Of a stretch of DNA of 64,000 nt, positions 35,250 through 48,400 are shown piece after piece. Under the pieces are notes generated by a model. That model was not told the origin of the DNA and did not search any database. It saw only the letters and a program-made list of their open reading frames with translations. Numbering within the stretch: the first letter of the stretch is position 1; each line of letters begins with the position of its first letter. The position numbers and the translations under genes are program-made. Source of the stretch: Ptychodera flava (lineage: Eukaryota; Hemichordata; Enteropneusta; Ptychoderidae); contig NC_091944.1 of NCBI RefSeq assembly GCF_041260155.1, positions 17,395,772 through 17,459,771 of the forward strand, given 5' to 3'.

Positions 35250-36974
35250 AGACAACGTGAAAAAAACAAGGTCAAAGAATCCGATAGAGTAGTTAGCAGT
35301 GAATAAAACTATGAGATAACATCTTTCATGTTAACTCCTACGTGTATGTTTGATACATAGGGATAGTTTGGGACATAACATAATGGACTGTTTCGAAGCA
35401 TAGATGGGATATCAAATTACAGCAAATGTTAACATTTTATTTTCGTTGGTACTTCATCTGTATGTTTTCTCTTGCTCTGCAGTGTGTACCTACATTTCCC
35501 ATTACTGCACTTTATTTCTGTGAGGCTTCCATGAACCATGTAGTCTCTTAAAAATCTTGCTACCAACTTGTACCTTCTCCGTTGCTCAGTTCTCTATACT
35601 TTGTTCGACATTGTTTAACCCAGCTTTGCCTGCTCCATAAATTTAATCTCTCTATGATATTCTGTACCGCCTTTTCTTTGTTTGCCTTCTCTACCCCGGG
35701 CTTCATCTGGCTTGTTACTTTGCATTGAGTACACGCAATCAATATTGCTCCTTCTTCTATGCATTCATCTCATGTCAAAGAATTATATTTCTTCCGCCAC
35801 TCAGTGATAGAGGCATTAACGACGCATCAGCGGAAACACATTCTCTGGCGTTTCGGAACAAAACTTGGATAAACTCTCAAACTGTGCTACATATGTAGAT
35901 TTTTAGCCATTATAGCGAGTGTATCTTACACTAGTGATGTATTTTGAAATAAATATGTCAGATCGTCCATGCGCTTACTCAAAAGTTTGTATTTTCGTGG
36001 GTCGCCTGCTCTTAACGGACCCGTCTGTGACCAAAAATCATCACAATCGTTGACCTTAAACAACCGAAAGAGGAAAGATGATGGACAGATATCATTCTCT
36101 TATTATTTCATTGGCTCAATGAATAGGCGACGGACTTCTCCAACTTTACCTCCTAGTGTTAGAAAGTCGTAGCCCTCTATGGCAGACTCCTGACTCCTGA
36201 CTTCTGATTGCTACCGCCGACGTGTGATCTTCTTCTCAAGCGCCACTTTAACCTAAATATTTTCAAAGATAAATTTAAAATTTGGACCAAATGGACACCG
36301 TCACATATCAGGATTGGCATGGATTTTCACAAAGTGTTTTGGACATTCGTTTAAATGATTTTTGAAATCGAGGAAAGAAAATGAGAAGGCGCTGGACGTT
36401 ATCAGGCTGTGCAGTCGTAGGTGACCGTTCAAGTTCCTTACAATGCAAGCTCAATGAAAACAACTTTCTTTGTGATAACTTTGATTAGATTTGATTTATT
36501 CAGCACTTTTAAAAATTATACAATACAAACAAGAAAATAGACAAACTAGTTGTGAAAATAGAAAACGTGCCTCTAGTCAGTTTTTTAACTTTACAAGGCG
36601 TTCGGAAAAAACAGGAAATCATACGTAAGAGAAATTGTACATTCTGTAGTTGTAAGTCTACAAGATGGTCTTAAGATGATTCGTCTCTCAAAATTGTGAA
36701 ATGCAGAGATCTCAGTGAAAGTCGACCTTGTTCTCACTGCAGGGTCAAGTCTATTTCTGAAGTTTTGTACTCGCTATATCGGGAAGTTACGGTAAGAACT
36801 TGGGGATTTATTTTTCCAAGTTCAAGATTGAGGCCTGAACTAGGCAATCACTTTTTATTGTTATCGAGTAACGGAATAAGGTATACATCTTAATATTACA
36901 CCAAAGGCACAGACTAGGAACTTAACGTAGCAAATTTGCAACTTCAGCAATAGCTCATTTACGTCATTAACATA
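35250..36974. other. Spacer between genes C and D
   Basis: No gene seen. From 34660 to about 36330 it matches the 3' flank of gene D (50915-52560) almost base for base. From about 36380 on it matches the spacers before genes B and C. Confidence 0.6.
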
Positions 36975-37112
36975 TCATTGTGGCCTACATGTACGGTCTG
37001 TCAAACAAAGGACGCGGGTCACTTAGCTGATAAGCGTGATATTGTTGAAAGCGAGGCCGACGACACAACCTAGTACTCTTTGGTCAGTTACTAGTATCAC
37101 GCGGGCGGCATC
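36975..37112 (+). promoter_or_regulatory. Conserved promoter/5' UTR block of gene D
   Basis: Matches the blocks before genes B and C and runs directly into the start codon. Confidence 0.5.
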
Positions 37113-39352
37113 ATGGAGACTGTGAACAGGGCTCTCTTCATCGTGACAGGTGTATGCTTATTAACACAAGGTGAGTCGTAGTATTATTAGACAATATATC
37201 GGACTCCGTCGAAGCATTCTGAAATTTAAACCTTCTGTTTTGCAAACGACCATGAAAGCGATCTATTATCTGTGGGCCTTGCGGAAGAAAAGCAAGTTCT
37301 GTTGCTCAGAGTAAAGCTCTAACACCATTGTGTTACAAGAGTAAAGGTTGACCAATTGACAGATACAGTAGCCACCCCACTGTATGTCAAGTAGAACTGC
37401 TATAAATTTACCCGCCCATTTGAATATGTCATTCTATTGCTCCAGATGACATCGTTCATGATGATAATCTAATATTTTCATATTTCAGCAGCGTTGTGCT
37501 CAGAGGAGTCTTTACTTGACAAGGACGTCTGCCAGACACCATTGAATGGACCAATTGAACAACTCCTGTGTTATTTGGGCAACGGGGACGTACATGTACC
37601 TTCGTCAAGAGTCCTGACTTCTTCGACCATCCCGATGTCGATACAGCGTGTCAGGATAAGAAACTATCTTACAAATGTAAATGCTGGTAGTAATTTTGAG
37701 AGGAGGACAGCAAAGTTTTTTTTAACAATCCTTTCCCTCCAAATTGTTACCGTCTCCTTACTCCCCATCTTGAAACATCTCGGCCCTCTCCTCAGCTGCA
37801 TGGCTACATGGTTTTGCCTTCCAGTCTAACCCTTTGCTTCTGCCATATTCCCATTCGTAGATTCATATATCTTACTTTTACTCTTTTCTTGTGACATTAA
37901 ACGATTTACCAATCATAGACGTCTTACCTTACTTTATGTCAGAAGGTTACAAAATACCAAGAGAGAACAGTGTATTTGTACAAACGAGCTGGACTTTTTT
38001 AATACGTTCCGCCAATACAAAGAACTAAATTTTCCCTGGCCGCTCAGAGCCCTGTAGAAAATTACTTCCCCTCTCACACCTTTTTTGTAGCGAAAATTAT
38101 TATAACTGTTATAACAGTGAATGTCCTCCTTTCAAATTAGCCCCCAATTTTACCTTGTTTTCGTAAGTGGGTATTCTAATTTCAACCTGCAAAGAGTTTG
38201 TAAATTTTACAACGCCTTCCCTTAACAGGCATTTGGCTTTACGAGGACAAGTAACAGACAGACGAACTGTAGTAATAAAATGAATATGTTGTTGTTATTT
38301 TAATATCCTATCGGGTATTTTAATTTCACACAAGTTTATCGTACATGCAAATGAAAGACTTCCATCTGTTGTTTTTCCATACAGAGGTATCAGTATGACT
38401 TAGGTAATAGGCTGCAGCTGACCTTGGCAAATATGAGATTCATGAATCGCCGACGTGCCTATCTTGCTGAGACTTTGCTCTTCTTGCATATCCTGGAAGA
38501 TGAGATGACGAAGGCCATTTCAGAGATGGAAAATGATGACAAAATCTATACGTTCCAGCACCAGATAGAATGTAACTGTCCATTCTTTTACATGTAAGTT
38601 ACTAGACGTAATACCCAATGGGTTATTTACGAAATATTGCCACGTATAGATTAGAGCTTTATTCATGTGCATGTTATACGGATTACGGATTAAACGTAAC
38701 ATGTTTTACACGTCAAGTACTTACTTTACGTCAAAACTCGAATATTTATCCGGTAATATTACCTATTATATTACATTATTGCTTTATCAATACCAGTGAC
38801 AAGAAATATGTAATATAATAAAGAGACAGAAGGTACATTATTGCTTAATTTAATGTGTTCTCAGATATGATCCAGTTTTACGATGTGACCAGAGAGACCA
38901 TTTCGTTTCTTTTTACTGATATGCCTTCAAAGAGAGCTATTACTCGGTTTTAAGTGACATTGTATATCATTACACATGGCGAGTTATTAGTAGTATCGTG
39001 TGCCTGGTAATATCTACCAGCATCTGGGTAGAGGCTCCCAATTAGGTCCTTCAACATATATAGCGAAAGTTTACAGGAAAGTGTTGAATTCTAAGTTGAT
39101 GCAAGGTGTTGATATGCCTAACAGGTTTTGACTCACAGGAAGCAAAAACTCGTGAAAAATAATTGCAGCTTGCTATATCACTATGTTTCCGAACACAATC
39201 CCGCTGTTATATGTTGATAATCATTTTATTACAAAGTTATGCAGGTATATCTAACCAATTTTGAAGTAACTCAGTTATGTACCTCATGATCGCTGTTGCC
39301 GTATGTCGGAGTTATTATGACAGTTGGCATATGTTTATGCATGTTTCTGCAC

Positions 39353-39417
<65 letters not shown>

Positions 39418-42400
39418 GCACTAATTTTTCGGCATGCCTAATTTTCTTATGTCTCAATACAGTGACGATGATGGAAGCACTAAAGGATTCTACCTAGATA
39501 TTCTACAGGAAAGTAAGTTCAATTTATATGTTTGACATCACGAATGCATTAGGTAGTTTCAATGCAACAGATATCTAAACGTTGAGTAATACAATTATAG
39601 GTCAACCTCATCAGGAAACCGACGTTGAAATAAACAACCGTGTGGCCCATTGTATGTCTTGCTGTACCTGTCTATGTATGTATGTATGTATGTATGTATG
39701 TATGTATGTATGTATGTATGTATGTATGTATGTATGTATGTATGTATGTATGTATGTATGTATGTATGTATGTATGTATGTATGTATGTATGTATGTATG
39801 TATGTATGTATGTATGTATGTATGTATGTATGTATGTATGTATGTATGTATGTATGTATGTATGTATGTATGTATGTATGTATGAAGGTATGTAGGTAGG
39901 TAGGTAATAGATAGGTAGGTAAACAGGTTGGCATTGAGACATGCCTGGCAGACATCACACACAGACAAGGCAATCGTAGTCACTGTGTTTACGGATGTCG
40001 CCAGAGGAGGAAGTATACCTGTTTGGTACAAATCTTGAAATAGTAGAATTATATACATTGTAAATGCCATAGAAGTAATTTAACACGTTAAGTTCGTAAG
40101 GTTGGAGTTATGGGTGTCGCTCTTGCCCAGTAAGAGTCAGACTCTTCCTCATACTTGGGAAAAGCGACGCTCTGCAAACTGCGTAATTGCTTTGAAATAT
40201 ATGTAGACTCGTCAGAAGAATTCTAGGAGGAGAGAAATGCTTGATGAGTAAGTTATTTTGAAACCTTCTGAGTCGGAATTTAACTGAACCGTGTGCAACG
40301 ATATTTTCAATCTCGTCACGAATCTGTCCGTTTCCATTCCTGAAAGTATGTAGAGAGGCTGGGAAGACTTGCATGCTTCAATACCTTCCGTTTACTCATT
40401 GCCTGACTGAAGGAGAGAATGGCAACCTAGCTGGCGGGAAAGGTAGGAAATTCCATGAATATGTTTGACAAGTTGACACTTTTACATGTTATGGCATCGG
40501 GATATATGGTGCTCTCCGTTTGTGTTGTGACTCTTGACTCACTATACACAGGTGTATACAACACTCACCGTCTCGTCTACGTAGTTCAGTACCCTTTGTT
40601 TCATTCAGGGTTACTGTAAATGAACGTTTCCTATGCCACATTAAAGGAAATCTCGAAAATGTACTAGTTACATTTGGTCGGTATCAATACTCGTGTAAAT
40701 ACAAGTAAAGAGGGTTTAATGTGCAAATACATTGTAGAATACCATTTACAGGTGAGATGTAACTATCTTCAATGATTGCTAACTAGTTTGCAAAATGCGT
40801 TCAATGTGACATTCGATAAATACAAAAAATCAGTGACCAGTGATACATCATATCATCAGTTTGTTGATGGCGCGAATAGAGTGGTGTGATTGGTCGAAAC
40901 ATGAAAATAACCATGCTATATTCGCGATACAGCACGGTTGTAACACAATCGAGCTCTTATTTAGATAACATTTCCCTTTTTAAAGGTTTTGGGCCAGAAT
41001 TTCAATATACTGTTATGATATGATATCAAAAACCACTTAAACGACGGATGTACCACTCAATTTTGACCAGTTCACTCCATAAGCTTATATGCACTCGCTA
41101 CCTATCGTGCATCTATGTCGTTAACTAGTCAAAATATCGTAGTTTACCGTCACCGAGTGTGGTTTATCGCTGAGTTGTTTAGAAAACTACCGTTATCAAT
41201 AATTTGATATTCTCAGAAATGACGTAACTTAGGTTGGTGATATGTGAGCGACACCGGGTGTAGGGGAATGGATAATAAACAGCCTTATCGATGTGAACGT
41301 TATATCCAAAATATGTTGTCGGTTGAAGTTTAGGTATAAAAAAGCAAAAGATGTTCCTCCATGTCGTAAAAAAAGTTTTAATCGCTCATATATTTTCATA
41401 TGGCATGTAATCAGGTATTGCGACGAACCTTAAACACTGACATGCTGACTTTGACAATGAAATAATACTCTGGCTCACAGCTCGTCCCCTCTTGACTATA
41501 GTTTTTGTCGCCTCTTGAAGGTTTACTCGGAAGAACTATTGACGCATGCTTCGTAGCGATGAATAAAGAAATAGCTAATATATTTTGGACGAGCCACTCG
41601 TTCTGGAAATACAGTGGAACTTCCCAATTTATAGTTAAGGAAGGAAATCCCGAAAACTTTAACTCAAGAAACATAACAGGCAAGAAAGTAGGTATGTTGT
41701 CATTCTTGATTGCCTTCTTTTCATTCGAGAGATGCAATCCGATATTCTCAGTGTCGAAGGGATCATAGCTAACTTGAAATGCCTGTAGGTAGATGCTAAC
41801 TGCTCTTATCAGACAGAATGAAATGCCCCTAACGTCTGATGTAAAGAATAATGGCCACGTCATCGGTTCAACACGTTTACTTATTACGATAGCGAAAGAA
41901 AATGACCTGTAATGTGCCAGTACAGACCCAATGACTCTCCTATCACAGAAAACGTTCTTTTATCAATTCACGTGACCCGGTTACCCATCAAACGCCAGGT
42001 TGAATCTCAAATTATGGTCAATGTTGTCTTCTAAAACCCGATCAATGCATTCAGTTCCCAATTTATAGTTAAGGAAGGAAATCCCGGAAACGTTAACTCA
42101 AGAAATATAACAGATAAGAAAGTAGGTATTTTGTCATTCTTGATGACCTTCTTTTCATTCGAGAGATGTAATCCAATGTTCTCAGCGTCGAAGGGGTCAC
42201 AGCTAACTTGAAATGTATGTAGGGTGATGCTTACTGCTCTTATCAGAGAGAATGAAATGCCCCTATCGTTTGATGTAAGAATAGTGGTCGAGTCATTGGT
42301 TCAGCACGTTTACTTAAATAATGGTGGCGAAAGAAAATGACCTATAATGTGCAAGTACTGACCACATGACTCTCCTATCACAGGAAACGTTCTCTTATCA

Positions 42401-45400
42401 GTTCACTTGACGCGGTTACCCATCAAACGTCAGATTGCATTCTAAATTACGGGCAATGTAATCTTCCAAAATGCTTTCATTTTGCAGTTTTTCTGGAAGG
42501 CTGGCACAGCAATAATCGATGTTTGAGGGATAACAAAGTAGTTGGTGCCGACACTCTGCAGTATGAACGAATTGTCGTACCATATTCATATCTGCCTTAT
42601 TACCTTGAAAACAACGAGGTACGTAGTTATGGACACCTGTAGATAGCATCTAGATGAGAACGGAATGTACTTTGCTATTTATCTTTAGAGATAAAGATAC
42701 ACCTCTACCTCAGGTGATTTTTATTGTATGCCAACTTCATAACCAGATATGAACTGAAAATTCTCAAGCGTTTCATTATATTGCAGTTGTGTGTTAATGT
42801 AAGCTTTTGCCACATGTTTGCAACTTCATTGAAAGAGTTATTATCAACCTCATGAACAATATTTACAACAGATTCTAAAGGTCATTAATTGTACAAATAT
42901 GTAACCAGCTCTGCTGTCATTTTATCACCACTTTATACAGCACGTTTAATTTCATTTGGTCAAGTCCTTCAAGCTATGTATACCAAACTGTGAAAGCCCA
43001 TCAGATATGCAAATTATAAAGTAGCTGACATGAAAATGCGAAGTGACTTTCAATGTTATTTTAACTTAGCACCATCAATGTATGTGGAATAATATAATCG
43101 CAATCATACCAATCCATAATCCAATAACACTAGGTCAAAATTGTAAGACAATAGTTGTAAACATAGACACAAAACAGCACAGAACAGACAGTAAATAGAC
43201 GGTACACAAACAAAGTCAAATTCATGAAAGAAAGATATATGGACCTCTGGCCAAAAGACCAAGAAGTGATGTCAGGTGTTTCGAAAATAGTAAGCGCATC
43301 CTGCCCCACATGTGGCACCCGCCATATATCAATCTATAAGTCAGATAGGTAGTGGTCGCTAACTAAGGCCCAATGTCACCGATGCCATCAGTGATCATTT
43401 GTCGAAGAGAGATATTGTATTTATCTACCAGCTTGCGATACTGCCAAAAAAGCGTTTGAATGTAGAGACAAGTCTTGCTCTGGTGTAACCTTGTTTTAAT
43501 AGTTTGTAAGAGAGTGGCCATGTCTCTCTACAAAATCACCATATGAACTGCATGCTCTAGCATATCGAATAAGCTGGGAAATGTATACCCCATAAGCTGG
43601 TGAGAGTGGAATATTACTTATGAGGTGTGGAAAATTGATGATACTAAAGTTGAAATCATCTCTCTTGTCATATAGCCTAGTAGAAAGGTGACCATTAGAG
43701 TCAAATTCAAGTAAAATGTCCAGATATGAAGCAGAAAGGCGGTTTCTGTAGTTTCTTTAATCTCCAATTCTGGAGGTATAAATCAAAGCGAGATATTTAC
43801 TGAATTCAGAGTTATTCATAGAAATAACATCGTCTATGTATCTATATGTTAGATTGAAAGTTCGAGCTACAGAGACCTTTTTCTGTTTAATTAAGTTCTG
43901 GATAAATTCTGCCTCATATGAGAACAGAAACAAGTCTACAAGCAAGGGAGCACAGTTAGTGCCCATAGGAATTCCTATACACTGTTGGAAAATGTGTCCT
44001 CCAAATTCTACAAATATGTTGTCGATGAGGAAATCAAGCATACATATATAATGTCTTTCTCGGTATAAAACACTTTAGCGTTAGTAGTATTTTTAACAAA
44101 ATATGTAGAATTATAACCTAATACTACATATTTGTAACGGCGTGAACCGTTTTTGTAGAAAAATGCTTGGTTGATGATGTTTTTTCAAGCGTTCTTTCAA
44201 TTTATTATGTGGTATTGTGGTATACAATGTGGAAAAATCGAAAGTTTTAATAGATGTTATTTTTGAAACAGATCTTGATTTCAAATTTTCCAAGAGTTCC
44301 TTCGAATTTTTTAATATCCACATTTGATTTATACCACTCCGAGAAAAGACAACATCACAGTATGCTTGAAGTCCCCGTTTAACAGTACAAAGAACAGAAG
44401 TCAGTATCTTCGATAACTCTGTTGTTGAACATTTTGAAGATCCTGCGATAAACCTAGCTTTGTAAGGTGTTTTGTGGAGCTTTGGTATCCAGTATAAGCT
44501 GGGCAACTTATAATTGTCATCCTTTATTGTAACATTAAAATTATCCATGAATGACTTATGGTTTGCCAAAATGTCAGATTTGCTGAACATTGATTGTCTG
44601 TAAGTGGAGTCGGTGGAGTTCTTAGTTACACCAATTTCGCCAACTTTGATCGAGAAAATCCAGGAATATATCCCTAATTAGGAAAGTTCATGAAATATAC
44701 AAATTAGGAATCGGAAGAAGTTAAAATGCTTTATGACTTTCAATAATGTTATATCAACTTACCTACGTACGTACCTACCGACGTACCTACGTACCTACGT
44801 ACCTACCTAAGTACACTAAAATAAAGTGAATCATACACACTTGAAGAAAATGTCTACTGAAATCTACCTTAACAGGTCGATGCAGTTTTTGCCCTAACGC
44901 TACCAGTTGGAGAAGGTAGCGATCAGCGCTTTGAATTATTAACGGGCACACCAGTAGGTTTTGAGCCGCTGGATGACGTCATGCACTGTGCAGAGGGAGT
45001 CGGTGCTGTAGCAAGAAAAGACAGCTCCCTGATAAAATGGTTCAACGAAGCACTCATGAAGCTTAAGAAGAGTGGCAAATATGCTGCATTGTGTGAAGAT
45101 GCAAAAAAGAAACATGGTACAAGATTGAACATTTTATACATACTAGACAGATACCCGTGCTTTGCACGGGTCAAATATTGAATCGAATCATCATTAGACA
45201 ACATGGGGATATCTTATCTATAGAAACAATGCCATATGGCAGGAATGACTATGTAATTTTTTTAATCATTACTTTATTTCATAGAAAACAATACTTACTT
45301 ATAAACAACATTCTCAGTAAAGCAATCCTCACCCTCAAAACTATCAGACATGACTCGTATATTAGAAAATGACAAACTCTCGAAAGTGATAAAGTCCATG

Positions 45401-48400
45401 TTTGTCCCCGAGACTTATTAATTGTAATAGCAAAGGCTGGACGAATCGGAAATTGTTGCCTCCTTAAATCAAATGGCAAGCCAGAATCTGAAGGCGTAAT
45501 TGTAATTCTAGGTAAAAATACTGACTGTCCTGCATGTTTTCCTGTGGTAATAATGGCTTCAATAATGCGCTTACCAAGATTAGCAATTTTTAGCCTTGTT
45601 CCATTTAGAAGGCCTTGTGAAGGACTCAAATTTCTTATAAGCATAATGGGACAGTTAATCATTATTTGATAGAAAATAATACTTGCTTATAAACAACATT
45701 CTCAGTAAAGCAATCCTCACCCTCAAAACTATCAGACATGACTCGTATATTAGAAAATGACAAACTCTCGAAAGTGATAAAGTCCAATGTTTGTCCCCGA
45801 GACTTATTTATTGTAATAGCAAAGGCTGGACGAATCGGAAATTGTTGCCTCCTTAAATCAAATGGCAAGCCAGAATCTGAAGGCGTAATTGTAATTCTAG
45901 GTAAAAATACTGACTGTCCTGCATGTTTTCCTGTGGTAATAATGGCTTCAATAATGCGCTTACCAAGATTAGCAATTTTTAGCCTTGTTCCATTTAGAAG
46001 GCCTTGTGAAGGACTCAAATTTCTTATAAGCATAATGGGACAGTAATCATTATTTGATAGAAAATAATACTTGCTTATAAACAACATTCTCAGTAAAGCA
46101 ATCCTCACCCTCAAAACTATCAGACATGACTCGTATATTAAAAATGAACGAACTCTCGAAAGTGCAACATATAGTTGTCCATGAGTGAATACCGGTTCTC
46201 TTATGTCAAGTCCAATAAAGTCCAATGTTTGTCCCTGAGACTTATTAATTGTAATAGCAAAGGCTGGACGAATCGGAAATTGTCGCCTCCTTAAATCAAA
46301 TGGCAAGCCAGAATCTGAAGGCGTAATTGTAATTCTAGGTAAAAATACTGACTGTCCTGCATGTTTTCCTGTGGTAATAATGGCTTCAATAATGCGCTTA
46401 CCAAGATTAGCAATTTTTAGCCTTGTTCCATTTAGAAGGCCTTTTGAAGGACTCAAATTTCTTATAAGCATAATGGGACAGTTTTTTTTCAAACAACTTA
46501 TGAGGGGGGGGGGAGTCCAGATGGTGTAAGTGAATTAAGAAATTCTACTGGGTAAAGTCTGGCATGATTGGTATCAGATACTGAGTCTGCACTATAATAA
46601 GTTTTACAGATAGTTGAAGGAAATATATCCATGACTTTGGAATTTATACTGTCCACAGTTGCATTAGTTGGTGCTAAAATAGCTCGGTTAATGGCACTAT
46701 GACCCAAATCTGTTGAATCTCTCAAGTATGGAAAGACGTTATGTATCAAAGTGCAAACCGTATCATTTACATCTTGTTTTTTCTCTATGCAAATATTTTT
46801 GGGTAACTTAATTTTTGGTTTGTCATCATGAAGATATTCAGTCTCAGTACCATCTCCAACACGAAGAAGAAACTCTTCAAAATCTCGTTCAGAATCATGT
46901 GATTGACTACGAATACGCATATTGATTTGCAAATTAAAGATGCGGAAATGGGTCCACAGAAATGACTTTTGGATACAACTATCAACAATGTCTGCTTGGG
47001 ATCCATTGCGAACGACAGGCAGAACCTGCCTAAAGTCCCCCCCCCCCCCCCCATCAGAACTACTTTTCCACCAAATGGCATATCTGAATGCATGATGTCA
47101 CAAAATGTTTGTGGACACACTCCATCACATATTGTGGATCATCGGTGCTTCATCCCAGATGACAATAGATGTATTAGAAATTAACTTAGCAAGAGTACTT
47201 TGTCTTGAAATGTTGCATGTGCTGTTTTGAAGTATTGGTATTGGAATTTTAAATCTAGAGTGAGCTGTTCTTCCACCGTCAAGCAGTTCAGCTGCTATAC
47301 TGATGATGCTACAGCTAATGCAATGCGCTGTTTTGAGCGAACACGGGCTAATATAGTGTTACACAAAAATGTTTTCCCTGTTCCACCAGGTCCATCAAGA
47401 AAGAACAGAAATGATGCATCAGGGGATTCGATGGCTTGTAAGACAGCATTGTAAACATTAAGTTGATCTTGATTAAGCATCTTTTCATTTTTGTCTGCTT
47501 TTAATGATTGTTCTTCAACAGAATAGCAAGTTTCATCTTCGATAAGACAGCTAGTAGCTTTCAGTTGCTGTTGTGCTTCAGGCATCCCTGGAAAGTCTTT
47601 CAATGATTTCCATGCTTGTTGAGTAAATCTTCAATATGACGAAGTGTACAATTTATGATGTCATCTGTAGTCAAGTTACTCCTACTATTTCTCATTGTGA
47701 ACTGTATATCCTCAGACATCTCCCTTGTGAATTTATTCCAAATATTAAGAGGTTCTGCAGGTTCATAAAAAAGTAAAATTGTTACAAATAACTGACGAAT
47801 TTGATTTGGACTTGCATAAACAGAAGCTTCTCTGAGGCATTCAATCCATTCTTCATCATCCTGTAATAGCCCTCTCTTCAGTGCTGCTTCTTTAAAGGTT
47901 GAACAAATTGTACCATCTGGTAATGTTCGAATGTCTTCAAATGATATGCTTCCTGGTACATGATGCAGTAAAAGTCTAAGATAGAACCTTTCTCCTTCTA
48001 CAGGGTTAGCTTGATATAGTCTCCCAATAGCAAGTCCTTTCTTTCTTGGTTTCCACTCACATGTAGTTGCATTCAAGGTAAAGTGCTCTGGGAAATTATG
48101 ATAAGGAATGAGTCTTGCATCGGATATTTCACTGTTGGCTTTGAACCAAGCTGTCAATGTTGTAACTTTAGAATGCTGTTTGGCTTGATATTGGTGTTGT
48201 GCACGTATCTATAGAAAATAGTAAATTGGGAAATTGATGTTATTGCAATTCCTTGCTCATTCATATGCATACTTGCAAATAGGTCAACTTTTTTGTTACA
48301 AACTTGTGCTATCATCTGATCATAGAATTTTCTACATAATGTAATAGTCCCAGAGCCAGAAGTTTTCAAATTTTAGATTCTTAACTTTTGACCATGTTTT

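Noticed and set aside
35560-35742. Minus-strand frame repeated at 51804-51986
   Set aside because: It is kept in both places only because the whole flank was duplicated; no start context, splice sites or family support.
39582-40070. Long open frames on both strands reading MYVC or HTYI repeats (also at 8377-8844, 31663-32293 and 62364-62576), and IYIY or YLSI frames near 12100, 13000, 23000 and 24200
   Set aside because: They are translations of tetra- and dinucleotide microsatellites and have no codon or family signal.
48154-48369. Helitron Rep/HUH nuclease domain
   Set aside because: No HUH histidine pair or catalytic tyrosine motif could be found in this frame or further upstream on the minus strand.
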